6,233 nucleotides of DNA from NCBI GenBank assembly GCA_002482415.1, contig DLFY01000322.1, positions 19,057 to 25,289 of the forward strand, read 5' to 3'. A program made the translations under genes and the position numbers. The notes beneath the pieces are model-generated. The model was not told the origin of the DNA. It made no database searches and was given only the letters and a program-made list of their open reading frames with translations. The DNA is from Phycisphaerales bacterium UBA7708 (lineage in GTDB: Bacteria; Planctomycetota; Phycisphaerae; Sedimentisphaerales; Anaerohalosphaeraceae). Below, piece by piece: positions 1 through 6,233 of the stretch (the first letter of the stretch is position 1; each line of letters starts with the position of its first letter).

Positions 1-280
1 TGATTCTTCCGCGAGCAAAAGAAACAAGTGGTTGATGCCACTGTACTTAGCCGCGCCGAAACGGAAAATTTCAAATAAAACCAGTATACTAATACTCCGA
101 TTTCTGTTGCTGGGTTACATCTAAAGCTCCTATTTTACCATCAGCCCTTGGATATATATAGATGTCATATTTAATACACAGGAAACAAGAAAATCTTACC
201 ATAATTTTATTGGAATCGTAAGTGTTAAGGTAGAGAAACCATTTTGATTTTATTGGAGATATTCAGGTTGGTTTATCCAG
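1..280. other. AT-rich region without a confident gene
   Basis: I can support no gene here. The first 60 bases are clearly more GC-rich than the rest and are open on both strands: plus frame 2 is open from the left edge to a TAA at 122-124, and one minus frame is open from 114 to the left edge. This may be the clipped end of a neighbouring gene, but no ATG or ribosome binding site marks a start. From about 61 to 280 the DNA is AT-rich, as the other intergenic stretches are. An exact 11-bp direct repeat (ATTTTATTGGA) occurs at 204-214 and 247-257. A short hairpin, AGTGG-6 nt-CCACT, lies at 27-42. None of these is enough to assign a function. Confidence 0.5.
89..202 (-). other. Possible 37-residue ORF or gene remnant
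   Basis: A minus-strand frame is free of stops from 262 down to a TAG at 89-91, with its only ATG at 202-200 (37 codons). The C-terminal part reads plausibly as protein (ending PRADGKIGALDVTQQQ plus four residues), while the upstream part looks like translated AT-rich DNA. No Shine-Dalgarno sequence precedes the ATG. It lies downstream of the rhamnosidase terminator, so it would need its own promoter. It could be the 3' remnant of a decayed gene, a small real protein or chance. A 58-codon stop-free run in DNA this AT-rich is only mildly unusual. I recognise no family. Confidence 0.15.
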
Positions 281-327
281 TATAAAAAATAATACCCCAT
301 GGCCGCTATGATAAGCCACGGGGTATT
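281..327 (-). terminator. Intrinsic terminator of the rhamnosidase gene
   Basis: Arms at 291-303 and 315-327 pair at 12 of 13 positions, with one A/C mismatch at 299/319, around an 11-nt loop (304-314). Read on the minus strand the hairpin is followed by ATTTTTTATA (290-281), a normal U-tract. It starts 19 bp past the rhamnosidase stop codon, so it is well placed to end that transcript. It lacks a good T-tract on the plus strand and is therefore probably one-directional. Confidence 0.88.
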
Positions 328-345
328 GGCTATTGGTGGTGTTGT

Positions 346-2757
346 TTATTTTTTATCTGCGGGCAGCAGAATTTTCTGATGGCCCGGATGCAGTGCAACG
401 GATTGTTTATTCCAGAGGAATGTGCCGTTCAGTGTTTCGGGCAGCGTAATTTCGGCTTCGATTCCCGCGGCATCTTTTCTCTGGAGATGTACCTGAATGA
501 GACCCTGCGGATGCGGCATGGTTCCTTTGGCCCAGGTCAGCGGCCCGAGGGCTGGGGCGATTGTGACGGTGCGAAAGCCCGGACTGGCCGGCTCGATGCC
601 GCAGATAGTTGCCAGAAAATCATAATTGGGACTGGCACTCCAGGCGTGGCAGTCGGAACGGGTTGGCTCGGGCCGTTCGGCAAAGGTGGTCAGGCCCATG
701 GCCAGCATATCCCGCCAGGGCTGAAGCAAAGCGACATATTGCTCGGCCAGGCCCGCTTTCTTCATTGCCCGAATCAGGTAATATCGATAATAGAAAGTAC
801 ATTGAATCAGGCTCTTGTCGTCGGCGACCCGCTGAATAAACTCCGCCTGTTTTTCAGGAGGGACCAGGCCTGTCAGAACCGCCATTACGTTGGCGTGCTG
901 GCTGAAAGCCTTTTTCTCGGGCGTATCTGCAAACAGCTTTCGATTGTCGTCCCAGCACAGACGCTGTGTGGCCTGTTTGAGCGATTCGGCCATGGCGCGG
1001 TATTTCTGGGCGGTATTGCTGTCCTGAAAAGCATCCATCAGGTCGGCGGCCTGTGCGAGGGTGTAGGCCAATTGCAGTGTGATAATCGAGCTGTTGCCGT
1101 TTTCGGCTCCGTCGGGGACTCCGCCGATGCCGGCTTTTGTGGACCACTGCCAGCTATCGGGCCAGTCCACAAAATTCCACCATTCCATCGGCCCAAGCAT
1201 GCCGTAGGCGTCGATGCGGTGTTTATACCAGTCCAGAACGCCTCGTACTCCGATATCGAAGGACTGCACAAAGGCCGGGTCATCCACGTGCATCCAGTAA
1301 TCATGAATCATGGAAATCCAGAACAGCGAAAAGGTGGGAATGACCTGGGGCATGGAGGTTGGATAGCGGCTGGAGGTCAGGCCGTCAGGGGTTCTGGAGT
1401 CATTGAAAAGCTGGATGGCATTGCGCACGAGACGATCATCGCCGGCGACATAAAGCGAGATGAGAGCCTGGATGCGGGTGTCGCCGACATACTGGAGCTG
1501 TTCGTAATACGGACAATCGAAATACGTTTCACCGGCACAGAGCCGGGCCGTACGCCAGCCGACCTGCCAGATTGCATCAAGGGATGCATCGCTGCATGCA
1601 AAAGAAGCTTTTTCCTGAAAGGGATAGGCGCAAAAAACACCCTGGAATTTTTCGATGGTTAGCGGGTCATTTTGCGTGGTGATGTCCAATTGGAGATAAC
1701 GCCAGGTGCGGAGCCACAATGGGCGAAACAGGCGATGGCGTCCGCCGTCGGCGGTGAAGATATCAAAATAGCCGATAATCTTCCGGTCTTCGATGGAATT
1801 CCGGTTGCCTTTCTCGAATTTTTCATCCACCAAAGCTTCTGCGTAGGTCAGTTTTATCTTTGCTTCTTTGCCGCCGGAGACAGTCAGTTCCGGATAGCCC
1901 ATCGTAAGATGAGTCTGGTCCAGGAGAATGGAAACGGTTTTATTGGCTGGAATAGTCAGGGATTGTCCGTTTTTGATAAATTCATCCGTGACCTGAATAT
2001 CCTGGCTGCGGGCAACGCGTCCGAGGAGTTGCGGCGTCGATTCCATCGCGGGGATTGTACGCGGGATCAGCAGCCAGTGGGTGTTGGCATCGTGCAGGCC
2101 GCGCGGGGCTGCACGTTCGACGATTCGTGCCTGCGGCCAATCCGAGTCGGCGAAGTCGATTTCCTGCCAGCCCCATGGATATTTCGCTCCATCGAGCTGC
2201 TCGCCGGGGCCGACGGCCACAAATGCCCGCAAGGACGTGTCATGCACGGGAATCATGGAATAGGCCGGATTGTGATAGGCTTTCCATTCGGTGTTGGTGT
2301 TGACCTGTTTGCAAGCTGCGTCATTACCCTGAAGCAGAAAGGCGGTATGATAGGAAATCTGTGCCCACGGTTTATCATCGGCATAATTCCAGACGACGGC
2401 AGCCAATACGTTGGTGCCGGTTTTCAGGTAAGGGGCCAGGTCGACGGTTTCGTATCGCCAGTGCGATAAATCACCGCGGGCAGGGCCTTCACTGATGGGA
2501 TTGCCGTTAATGAACAACCGGTAGCGATTGTCTGCGGACACATGCACGATGAAGGAGTCGGGCTTTTTGTCCAGTTGAAATGATTTGCGAAAATGATACA
2601 CCCCAAACTCGTGTACGGAGGCGGTGGGGTGGGCAATCCACTGTGCCGACCATCGCTGTTTAAGCAGGGTCGGGTTGATCTGGTCTTTGGCTGCCGCCCA
2701 ACTGGTGCCCGCCAGCGTCGCGGACAGGATCATCATTACTTGCTTGAACAGACTCAT
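346..2757 (-). CDS. Secreted alpha-L-rhamnosidase, glycoside hydrolase family 78
   Basis: Predicted inverting glycosidase that removes terminal alpha-L-rhamnose from plant or algal glycans or rhamnosides, acting in the periplasm or outside the cell. The 803 residues begin with a signal peptide (about 1-23, AAA before a likely cut at A23/K24, no lipobox). Next come a lectin-like beta-sandwich (about 36-145, with SAQWIAHP at 37-44 and SADNRYRLFINGN at 74-86), a second beta-sandwich (about 265-380), the six-hairpin barrel (about 385-720) and a C-terminal beta domain (about 725-800). The motif at 414-426 has D414, E419 and D426, the spacing I recall for the acidic residues of Bacillus RhaB; E694 in TFAERPEPTR is the likely further acid. 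Length and domain order suit full-length GH78. The ATG start is fixed by an AAGGAGA site and the signal peptide. It appears to be monocistronic. The family is confident; the exact substrate is unknown. Confidence 0.93.
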   Translation of the reverse strand: MSLFKQVMMILSATLAGTSWAAAKDQINPTLLKQRWSAQWIAHPTASVHEFGVYHFRKSFQLDKKPDSFIVHVSADNRYRLFINGNPISEGPARGDLSHWRYETVDLAPYLKTGTNVLAAVVWNYADDKPWAQISYHTAFLLQGNDAACKQVNTNTEWKAYHNPAYSMIPVHDTSLRAFVAVGPGEQLDGAKYPWGWQEIDFADSDWPQARIVERAAPRGLHDANTHWLLIPRTIPAMESTPQLLGRVARSQDIQVTDEFIKNGQSLTIPANKTVSILLDQTHLTMGYPELTVSGGKEAKIKLTYAEALVDEKFEKGNRNSIEDRKIIGYFDIFTADGGRHRLFRPLWLRTWRYLQLDITTQNDPLTIEKFQGVFCAYPFQEKASFACSDASLDAIWQVGWRTARLCAGETYFDCPYYEQLQYVGDTRIQALISLYVAGDDRLVRNAIQLFNDSRTPDGLTSSRYPTSMPQVIPTFSLFWISMIHDYWMHVDDPAFVQSFDIGVRGVLDWYKHRIDAYGMLGPMEWWNFVDWPDSWQWSTKAGIGGVPDGAENGNSSIITLQLAYTLAQAADLMDAFQDSNTAQKYRAMAESLKQATQRLCWDDNRKLFADTPEKKAFSQHANVMAVLTGLVPPEKQAEFIQRVADDKSLIQCTFYYRYYLIRAMKKAGLAEQYVALLQPWRDMLAMGLTTFAERPEPTRSDCHAWSASPNYDFLATICGIEPASPGFRTVTIAPALGPLTWAKGTMPHPQGLIQVHLQRKDAAGIEAEITLPETLNGTFLWNKQSVALHPGHQKILLPADKK

Positions 2758-2761
2758 TGTA

Positions 2762-2768
2762 TCTCCTT
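2762..2768 (-). promoter_or_regulatory. Ribosome binding site of the rhamnosidase gene
   Basis: Read on the minus strand the sequence is AAGGAGA, four bases before the ATG at 2757-2755 (five from the GGAG core). It is a near-perfect Shine-Dalgarno match and supports this ATG over later methionines such as M8 and M9 inside the signal peptide. Confidence 0.85.
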
Positions 2769-2813
2769 TTTATCCTGTTGTTGTTTGATTGCCTGTTGAA
2801 TACGATTGCCGAC

Positions 2814-2842
2814 AGTATACGCATCTGCCGGGGATGCTTCCA
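2814..2842 (-). promoter_or_regulatory. Candidate promoter of the rhamnosidase gene
   Basis: On the minus strand a good -10 (TATACT, plus positions 2814-2819) lies 17 bp from a poor -35 (TGGAAG, 2837-2842, three of six matches). The -35 area overlaps two small perfect inverted repeats: GCATC/GATGC at 2821-2837 and CTTCC/GGAAG at 2837-2850. A weak -35 with flanking dyads would fit an activator- or repressor-controlled sugar gene, but this is inference. The promoter must lie between the EF-G terminator and the ATG, and this is the best match I see there. Confidence 0.35.
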
Positions 2843-2877
2843 GCAGGAAGTCGGAATTTTATCGCCGTTACCCGGGC

Positions 2878-2915
2878 AAAATAAAAAAGCCCGGAACACG
2901 AGGAACCGGGCTTTT
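2878..2915 (-). terminator. Intrinsic terminator of the EF-G gene
   Basis: AAAAGCCCGG (2885-2894) and CCGGGCTTTT (2906-2915) are perfect 10-bp complementary arms around an 11-nt loop. On the minus strand the stem is followed by the T-rich run TTTTTTATTTT (2888-2878). It lies 25 bp beyond the EF-G stop codon and separates EF-G from the co-directional rhamnosidase gene. On the plus strand the tail is only four Ts, so rightward termination would be weak. Confidence 0.92.
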
Positions 2916-2940
2916 GGAAATTTGCTGAACAGCGACAGGT

Positions 2941-4983
2941 TTATTCTTCGGAGACCTGCTGGCGGTTCTTGGCGTACTGAGCGACGACCTGCTGCTGAAT
3001 ATTCGGCGGGGTCGTTTCGTAATGGCTCAGTTCCATGGAGTAGCTGCCCTGGCCGCCGGTGACGCTTTTGAGCTGGCTGTTGTACTGGGATACTTCCGAC
3101 AGCGGAGCCTGAGCCTTGATGACGACCATGTTGCCCGGCAGCATATCCTGGCCGGTGACACGTCCGCGACGGGAGGCCATGTCGCCGGTGATGTCGCCCA
3201 TGTTTTCAGCCGGGACGGTGATTTCCATATTGACCACCGGCTCCAGCAGGGACGGCTTGGCTTTCTGCAGGGCATCGATGAAGGCATTCTTTCCGGCGAT
3301 GCGGAAAGCGACTTCCTTGGAATCGACGGGGTGATATTTGCCGTCATAAACGGAAACCTTGACATCCTGCATCGGGAACCCGGCGACCACGCCGCATTCC
3401 ATGACATCGTGGATGCCTTTGAGAATGGCCGGTTCGTATTGTCCGGGAACGGAGCCGCCGAAGATATCCCAACTGAAAACCAGCGACGGATCCGAATTGC
3501 GTTCAGCCGGTTCGACGCGGAGGTAAACTTCTCCAAACTGGCCGGCGCCGCCGGATTGCTTTTTGTGACGATAGTGGCCGTCACCCTTGCCGGTAATGGT
3601 TTCGCGATACGGGATTTTCGGCGGTTTGGTGTTGACGCTGACTTTGTAGCGATGTTCCATTTTGGCCAGCATAACGCGCAGATGCAGGTCGCCCAGGCCG
3701 TTGATGACCAGTTCTTTGGTCTGGGTATCGCGGGTGACTTTGAAGCAGGCGTCTTCTTCGGCGAGCTTTTCGAGGGCGCTGCCGAGTTTGCTTTCGTCGT
3801 TGCGGCTGGCCGGTTCCAGAGCCAGGGAGAACATGGGCTTGGGAATCGGCGGCATTTCGATTTTGCCTTCGAATTTGCCGTCGTGGATGAAGTCGCCGAG
3901 TCGGAGTTCTTCCAGTTTGGCCAGAGTGACCAGTTCGCCCGCAGTGGCGGCTTCGATTTCCTTGCCTTCGTTGCCCTGCATGCGAAGCGGGTGGCCGACG
4001 CGGATGGGTTTCTTGGCATCGTTGACCATCAGGTGCGTTGCGGCGCTGAGCGAACCGCTGAAGATGCGGATCGAGGAGTATTTCATGCCGGAGCGTGAAT
4101 CGAAACCAAGACGGACGACGATGCCGGCCAGTGGAGCACTGGCATCGGGTTTGATGATTTCGGTTGTGCCGTCGGGTTTTTTCAGCGATGCGAAAGGACC
4201 ATCGGCAGGCGATGGAGCATAGCTGGTGATGAAGTTCAGGACTTCCACGACACCAATTTCCTTGCGGGCGTCGGTGAATAGAATCGGAACGACGGTACCG
4301 GCAATCATCGCCTTGACAAAGCATTCCTTAATCTTTTCGGGGGCGATGGTTTCGCCGCCGAGATAGGCTTCCATCAGGGCATCGTCGGCTTCGACGACGC
4401 GTTCGATTAATTCCATATTGGCCGAGGCGGCATCCATGATGGGGCTTTCGCCCTGGGTGCTGGTCAGGCAGTCGATGACGCTCAGTTTGTCGGCGCCGGG
4501 CAGGTTGACACAGCGGCACTGAGGACCGAAGCTTTCCTGAATCTGTCCGACTAATTCGCCCAGGTCGGCATTTTCGGCATCCATTTTATTGATGATAATC
4601 ATGCGTGCCTTATTGGCGGCGGTGGCTGCGGCGAACAGCTTGCGGGTGTTGATTTCAATGCCCGATGAGCCGCTGATGACGATGGCGGCGATTTCCGCGG
4701 CCGGGATGGACTGGAGTGCTCCGCCGATGAAATCGGGATAGCCGGGGGTGTCGATGATATTGACCATTTTGCCGGCGTGCGTCAGATACATTAAAGCGGA
4801 ATGAATGGAATGACCTCTGGTTTTTTCTTCGTCGTCAAAATCGCTGACGGTGTTCTTGTCTGTAACGTTACCTAAACGGTTGATGACTCCGCACTTATGA
4901 AGCATCGACTCGGCCAGACTGGTCTTTCCCGAGCCGCCATGTCCCAAAAGTACGATATTGCGGATATCGCTTACATTTGTCAC
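2941..4983 (-). CDS. fusA: Elongation factor G paralogue (translational GTPase)
   Basis: Cytoplasmic GTPase of the EF-G family, which drives ribosomal translocation and, with RRF, ribosome recycling. At 680 residues it is close to the usual length, with all five domains. The P-loop GHGGSGKTS is at 14-22, the switch I motif is RGHSI at 56-60 instead of RGITI, switch II is DTPGYPDF at 78-85, NKMD is at 132-135, and G5 is a divergent FTDARK at 236-241. Domain III has NGLGDLHL (428-435). Domain IV has the VPGQYEPAILKGI (512-524) and DGKYHPVDSKE (547-557) loops. Domain V has SRRGRV (604-609). The start is GTG; the next upstream bases give a good ribosome binding site. It stands alone, without rpsL, rpsG or tuf, and its GTPase motifs look like EF-G-II/EF-G2-type factors, so it is probably a second EF-G rather than the essential housekeeping copy. 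The symbol denotes the family only. Confidence 0.93.
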   Translation of the reverse strand: MTNVSDIRNIVLLGHGGSGKTSLAESMLHKCGVINRLGNVTDKNTVSDFDDEEKTRGHSIHSALMYLTHAGKMVNIIDTPGYPDFIGGALQSIPAAEIAAIVISGSSGIEINTRKLFAAATAANKARMIIINKMDAENADLGELVGQIQESFGPQCRCVNLPGADKLSVIDCLTSTQGESPIMDAASANMELIERVVEADDALMEAYLGGETIAPEKIKECFVKAMIAGTVVPILFTDARKEIGVVEVLNFITSYAPSPADGPFASLKKPDGTTEIIKPDASAPLAGIVVRLGFDSRSGMKYSSIRIFSGSLSAATHLMVNDAKKPIRVGHPLRMQGNEGKEIEAATAGELVTLAKLEELRLGDFIHDGKFEGKIEMPPIPKPMFSLALEPASRNDESKLGSALEKLAEEDACFKVTRDTQTKELVINGLGDLHLRVMLAKMEHRYKVSVNTKPPKIPYRETITGKGDGHYRHKKQSGGAGQFGEVYLRVEPAERNSDPSLVFSWDIFGGSVPGQYEPAILKGIHDVMECGVVAGFPMQDVKVSVYDGKYHPVDSKEVAFRIAGKNAFIDALQKAKPSLLEPVVNMEITVPAENMGDITGDMASRRGRVTGQDMLPGNMVVIKAQAPLSEVSQYNSQLKSVTGGQGSYSMELSHYETTPPNIQQQVVAQYAKNRQQVSEE

Positions 4984-4992
4984 TGTTCAAAA

Positions 4993-4999
4993 CCTCCCT
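4993..4999 (-). promoter_or_regulatory. Ribosome binding site deciding the GTG start of EF-G
   Basis: On the minus strand the sequence is AGGGAGG, nine bases before the GTG at 4983-4981. The nearby ATG five bases further in (ACAAATG) is out of frame, so the strong Shine-Dalgarno plus the in-frame GTG fix the N-terminus as MTNVSDIRNI, the normal short lead-in to an EF-G P-loop. Confidence 0.85.
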
Positions 5000-5041
5000 A
5001 AAAGAATAATTTCGTTTTGACAGAATTCTGGAAAATGCCGG

Positions 5042-5070
5042 ATTCTACATAAAGAACAGCATTCAGGCAA
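5042..5070 (-). promoter_or_regulatory. Probable sigma70-type promoter of EF-G
   Basis: On the minus strand TTGCCT (plus 5065-5070, four of six matches) and TAGAAT (5042-5047, five of six) are separated by exactly 17 bp. Transcription would begin near 5035, leaving a leader of about 50 nt that contains the AGGGAGG site and a perfect 10-bp palindrome, CAGAATTCTG (5021-5030). Two similar 14-bp elements lie in and just upstream of the promoter (see the repeat entry). Confidence 0.6.
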
Positions 5071-5089
5071 GAAGAAAAAAACGGCATTC
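5051..5089. repeat. Pair of 14-bp direct repeats at the EF-G promoter
   Basis: AAAGAACAGCATTC (5051-5064) and AAAAAACGGCATTC (5076-5089) match at 12 of 14 positions with a 25-bp period. The first fills the spacer between the candidate -35 and -10 of the EF-G promoter, and the second lies just upstream of the -35. A period of about two and a half helical turns would not put both on the same face. The second copy also has an inverted partner, AATGCCG at 5034-5040, near the expected transcription start. They could be regulator sites, but A-rich DNA also produces such matches by chance. Confidence 0.35.
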
Positions 5090-5181
5090 TAACAGTGTTT
5101 TTACAGGATATATAAGGTATATAAATGCATAAATAGAAAAAAGTTCATTTTTCCAGCAATCCATCTGATTTTGAATCAACC

Positions 5182-5210
5182 TTGACTTGTACAGTGGGGT
5201 AGAAGATAAT
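5182..5210 (+). promoter_or_regulatory. Strong sigma70-type promoter of the exported-protein gene
   Basis: TTGACT (5182-5187, five of six) and GATAAT (5205-5210, five of six) are separated by exactly 17 bp. This is the best promoter in the window. Start of transcription would be near 5216-5218, only about ten bases before the ATG at 5228, leaving no room for a conventional ribosome binding site for that start. It fires away from the divergent EF-G promoter. Confidence 0.75.
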
Positions 5211-5227
5211 ATATAGATAAATTATAA

Positions 5228-6181
5228 ATGAGATTGTTTATGTGTAAAATATTTATTTTACTCTACTTAATTATCAGTAGCGGGGGGGGTGTTTGGGGAG
5301 CGACATTGCCTGAGACCCTGACGGTCAAATCCGGGATCGAGGTTATTGGTCCGGATTCGATTCTCTGCAAGACCGCAGATGATCCTGTTCTGGGAAATGT
5401 CCGCCTGCGTGTTGAGATTCGCGGGATTGAAAGACCGTCCGATCCCAATGCGCAGGAAGCTATGGTGCACTTTCTGAAAAACACCCTCGGTTCGGCAAAA
5501 TCCGTCCGTTTGGAGGGCATTCATTACGGCTATGGTTTTCGCCTGACGGCCGATATTCGGATTGAAGATGTGTTATTGTCGAAATTAATGACGGATCGCG
5601 GATTGGGATTAAAACCGGCGGTTCAATCGGCTGAGGTTCCGGATTTTCAAGACCTGCAATTTCGTCGGACCCGGGCTATCCCTGCTTCCAGTCCGAAACC
5701 GATTTCCCCGACAGGGCAAAAACAAACCATAAAAGTGGGTGAGTTGTTCAAAAGGCCTGTGGATTTGCGGGCGATTAACGATCAGACGACATTTTCAGAA
5801 GCGCTCGATATTTTGTGCCGGAGTATCGAACCCCGCCTGCCGTTGGTGATATTGTGGAAGGATTTGGAAATCAATACCTATATTCAGCAAGATACTCCGG
5901 TGGGAATTGGCGGAATGACCGTGATTCCTTTTGGTTATGCCCTGGAGCTGATTTTGCGTTCCGCGGCCGGCAATGGCCCTAAACCTGTTCTGGTGGTTGA
6001 AGGGGGTGTTTTAACGCTGGGCAGTGCGGAAATCCTGCAAAATAAGTCCTATAATAAAGTATATCCAATTAAAGATTTAACTAATCCGCAATCTGTGGAG
6101 CTGGAATACGGCAGTAGCGGGAATAGTGGCCCTTATGGGGGTACAGGGGCCGGGTTTGAGACGATGGGGGCTGGCAGATAA
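5228..6181 (+). CDS. Exported protein: degenerate SNase-like plus STN-like domain
   Basis: Function unknown; no gene name recognised. The 317 residues start with a signal peptide (hydrophobic about 8-16, likely cut near VWG/A at 24-25, no lipobox). Residues about 55-128 follow the layout of a staphylococcal-nuclease (thermonuclease) fold: VRLRVEIRGIERP (58-70), AMVHFLKNTL (78-87), VRLEGIHYGYGFRLTADI (93-110) and LLSKLMTDRGLG (116-127). Catalytic positions appear mostly lost (E63 and S71 where Arg and Glu are expected; R105 may remain), so nuclease activity is doubtful. After a Pro/Ser linker, residues about 178-285 resemble the STN (secretin/TonB N-terminal) type domain of planctomycete exported proteins: FSEALDILC, LVILWKDLE, DTPVGIGG, VLTLGS, KVYPIKDL. 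The Gly-rich tail ends abruptly. The start is uncertain: ATG 5228 has no ribosome binding site, whereas ATG 5240 (residue 5) has a GAG seven bases upstream. Both domain calls are by eye. Confidence 0.85.
   Translation: MRLFMCKIFILLYLIISSGGGVWGATLPETLTVKSGIEVIGPDSILCKTADDPVLGNVRLRVEIRGIERPSDPNAQEAMVHFLKNTLGSAKSVRLEGIHYGYGFRLTADIRIEDVLLSKLMTDRGLGLKPAVQSAEVPDFQDLQFRRTRAIPASSPKPISPTGQKQTIKVGELFKRPVDLRAINDQTTFSEALDILCRSIEPRLPLVILWKDLEINTYIQQDTPVGIGGMTVIPFGYALELILRSAAGNGPKPVLVVEGGVLTLGSAEILQNKSYNKVYPIKDLTNPQSVELEYGSSGNSGPYGGTGAGFETMGAGR
5282..5289 (+). repeat. Homopolymeric tract of eight G in signal-peptide codons
   Basis: The run encodes G19-G20 and most of G21, at the end of the signal peptide of the exported protein. 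By translation, losing one G leads to TGA after 12 codons and gaining one leads to TGA after 10 codons, counted from the start of the tract. One-base slippage would therefore switch the protein off. This is the only such G run in the window and it stands out in otherwise AT-rich 5' sequence. Confidence 0.8.
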
Positions 6182-6233
6182 AATCTATTATTTATGTATT
6201 ATAGGCAGAAATGCTCTGTTTCATCTGTGAATA
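6182..6233. other. AT-rich 3' flank, nothing identified
   Basis: This short stretch follows the stop codon of the exported-protein gene. I see no hairpin plus T-tract terminator within it. ATGs at 6194 and 6211 open frames that run to the window edge, but neither has a credible ribosome binding site and both are too short to judge. Confidence 0.4.

Overview
The window reads as an ordinary chromosomal segment of a Gram-negative-type bacterium, most likely of the Planctomycetota (Phycisphaerae-like). The lineage call is inference. It rests on three things: an EF-G paralogue with a DTPGY motif standing outside a str operon; a secreted GH78 alpha-L-rhamnosidase of the kind common in polysaccharide-degrading planctomycetes; and a small exported protein whose second half resembles the STN-like domains I recall from planctomycete secreted proteins. 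Gene bodies look to be near 50% G+C. The intergenic DNA is strikingly AT-rich.

Layout, left to right. Positions 1-345 have no convincing gene. They hold two short open stretches of doubtful status and an intrinsic terminator (281-327). A minus-strand gene (346-2757) encodes a secreted family-78 alpha-L-rhamnosidase with a good ribosome binding site. The 183-bp gap that follows carries the terminator of the next gene and a weak candidate promoter for the rhamnosidase. A minus-strand gene (2941-4983, GTG start) encodes a translation elongation factor G paralogue. An AT-rich divergent intergenic region (4984-5227) contains a plausible promoter for EF-G and a near-consensus sigma70-type promoter for the rightward gene. 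The plus-strand gene (5228-6181) encodes an exported two-domain protein: an apparently inactive staphylococcal-nuclease-like half followed by an STN-like half. The last 52 bases hold nothing I can call.

The three genes look like three separate transcription units. The rhamnosidase and EF-G are co-directional but separated by a strong terminator, and the exported protein is divergent. I see no pathway linking them: one acts on external rhamnose-containing glycans, one on the ribosome, and one is envelope or secreted with unknown function.

I found no CRISPR array, transposon, tRNA, rRNA or defence system, and no clear undescribed multi-gene system. The observations most worth following are the degenerate nuclease-like/STN fusion, an eight-G tract in its signal-peptide codons that could act as an on/off switch, the unusual GTPase-centre residues of the EF-G, and three evenly spaced complementary arms at the EF-G terminator.
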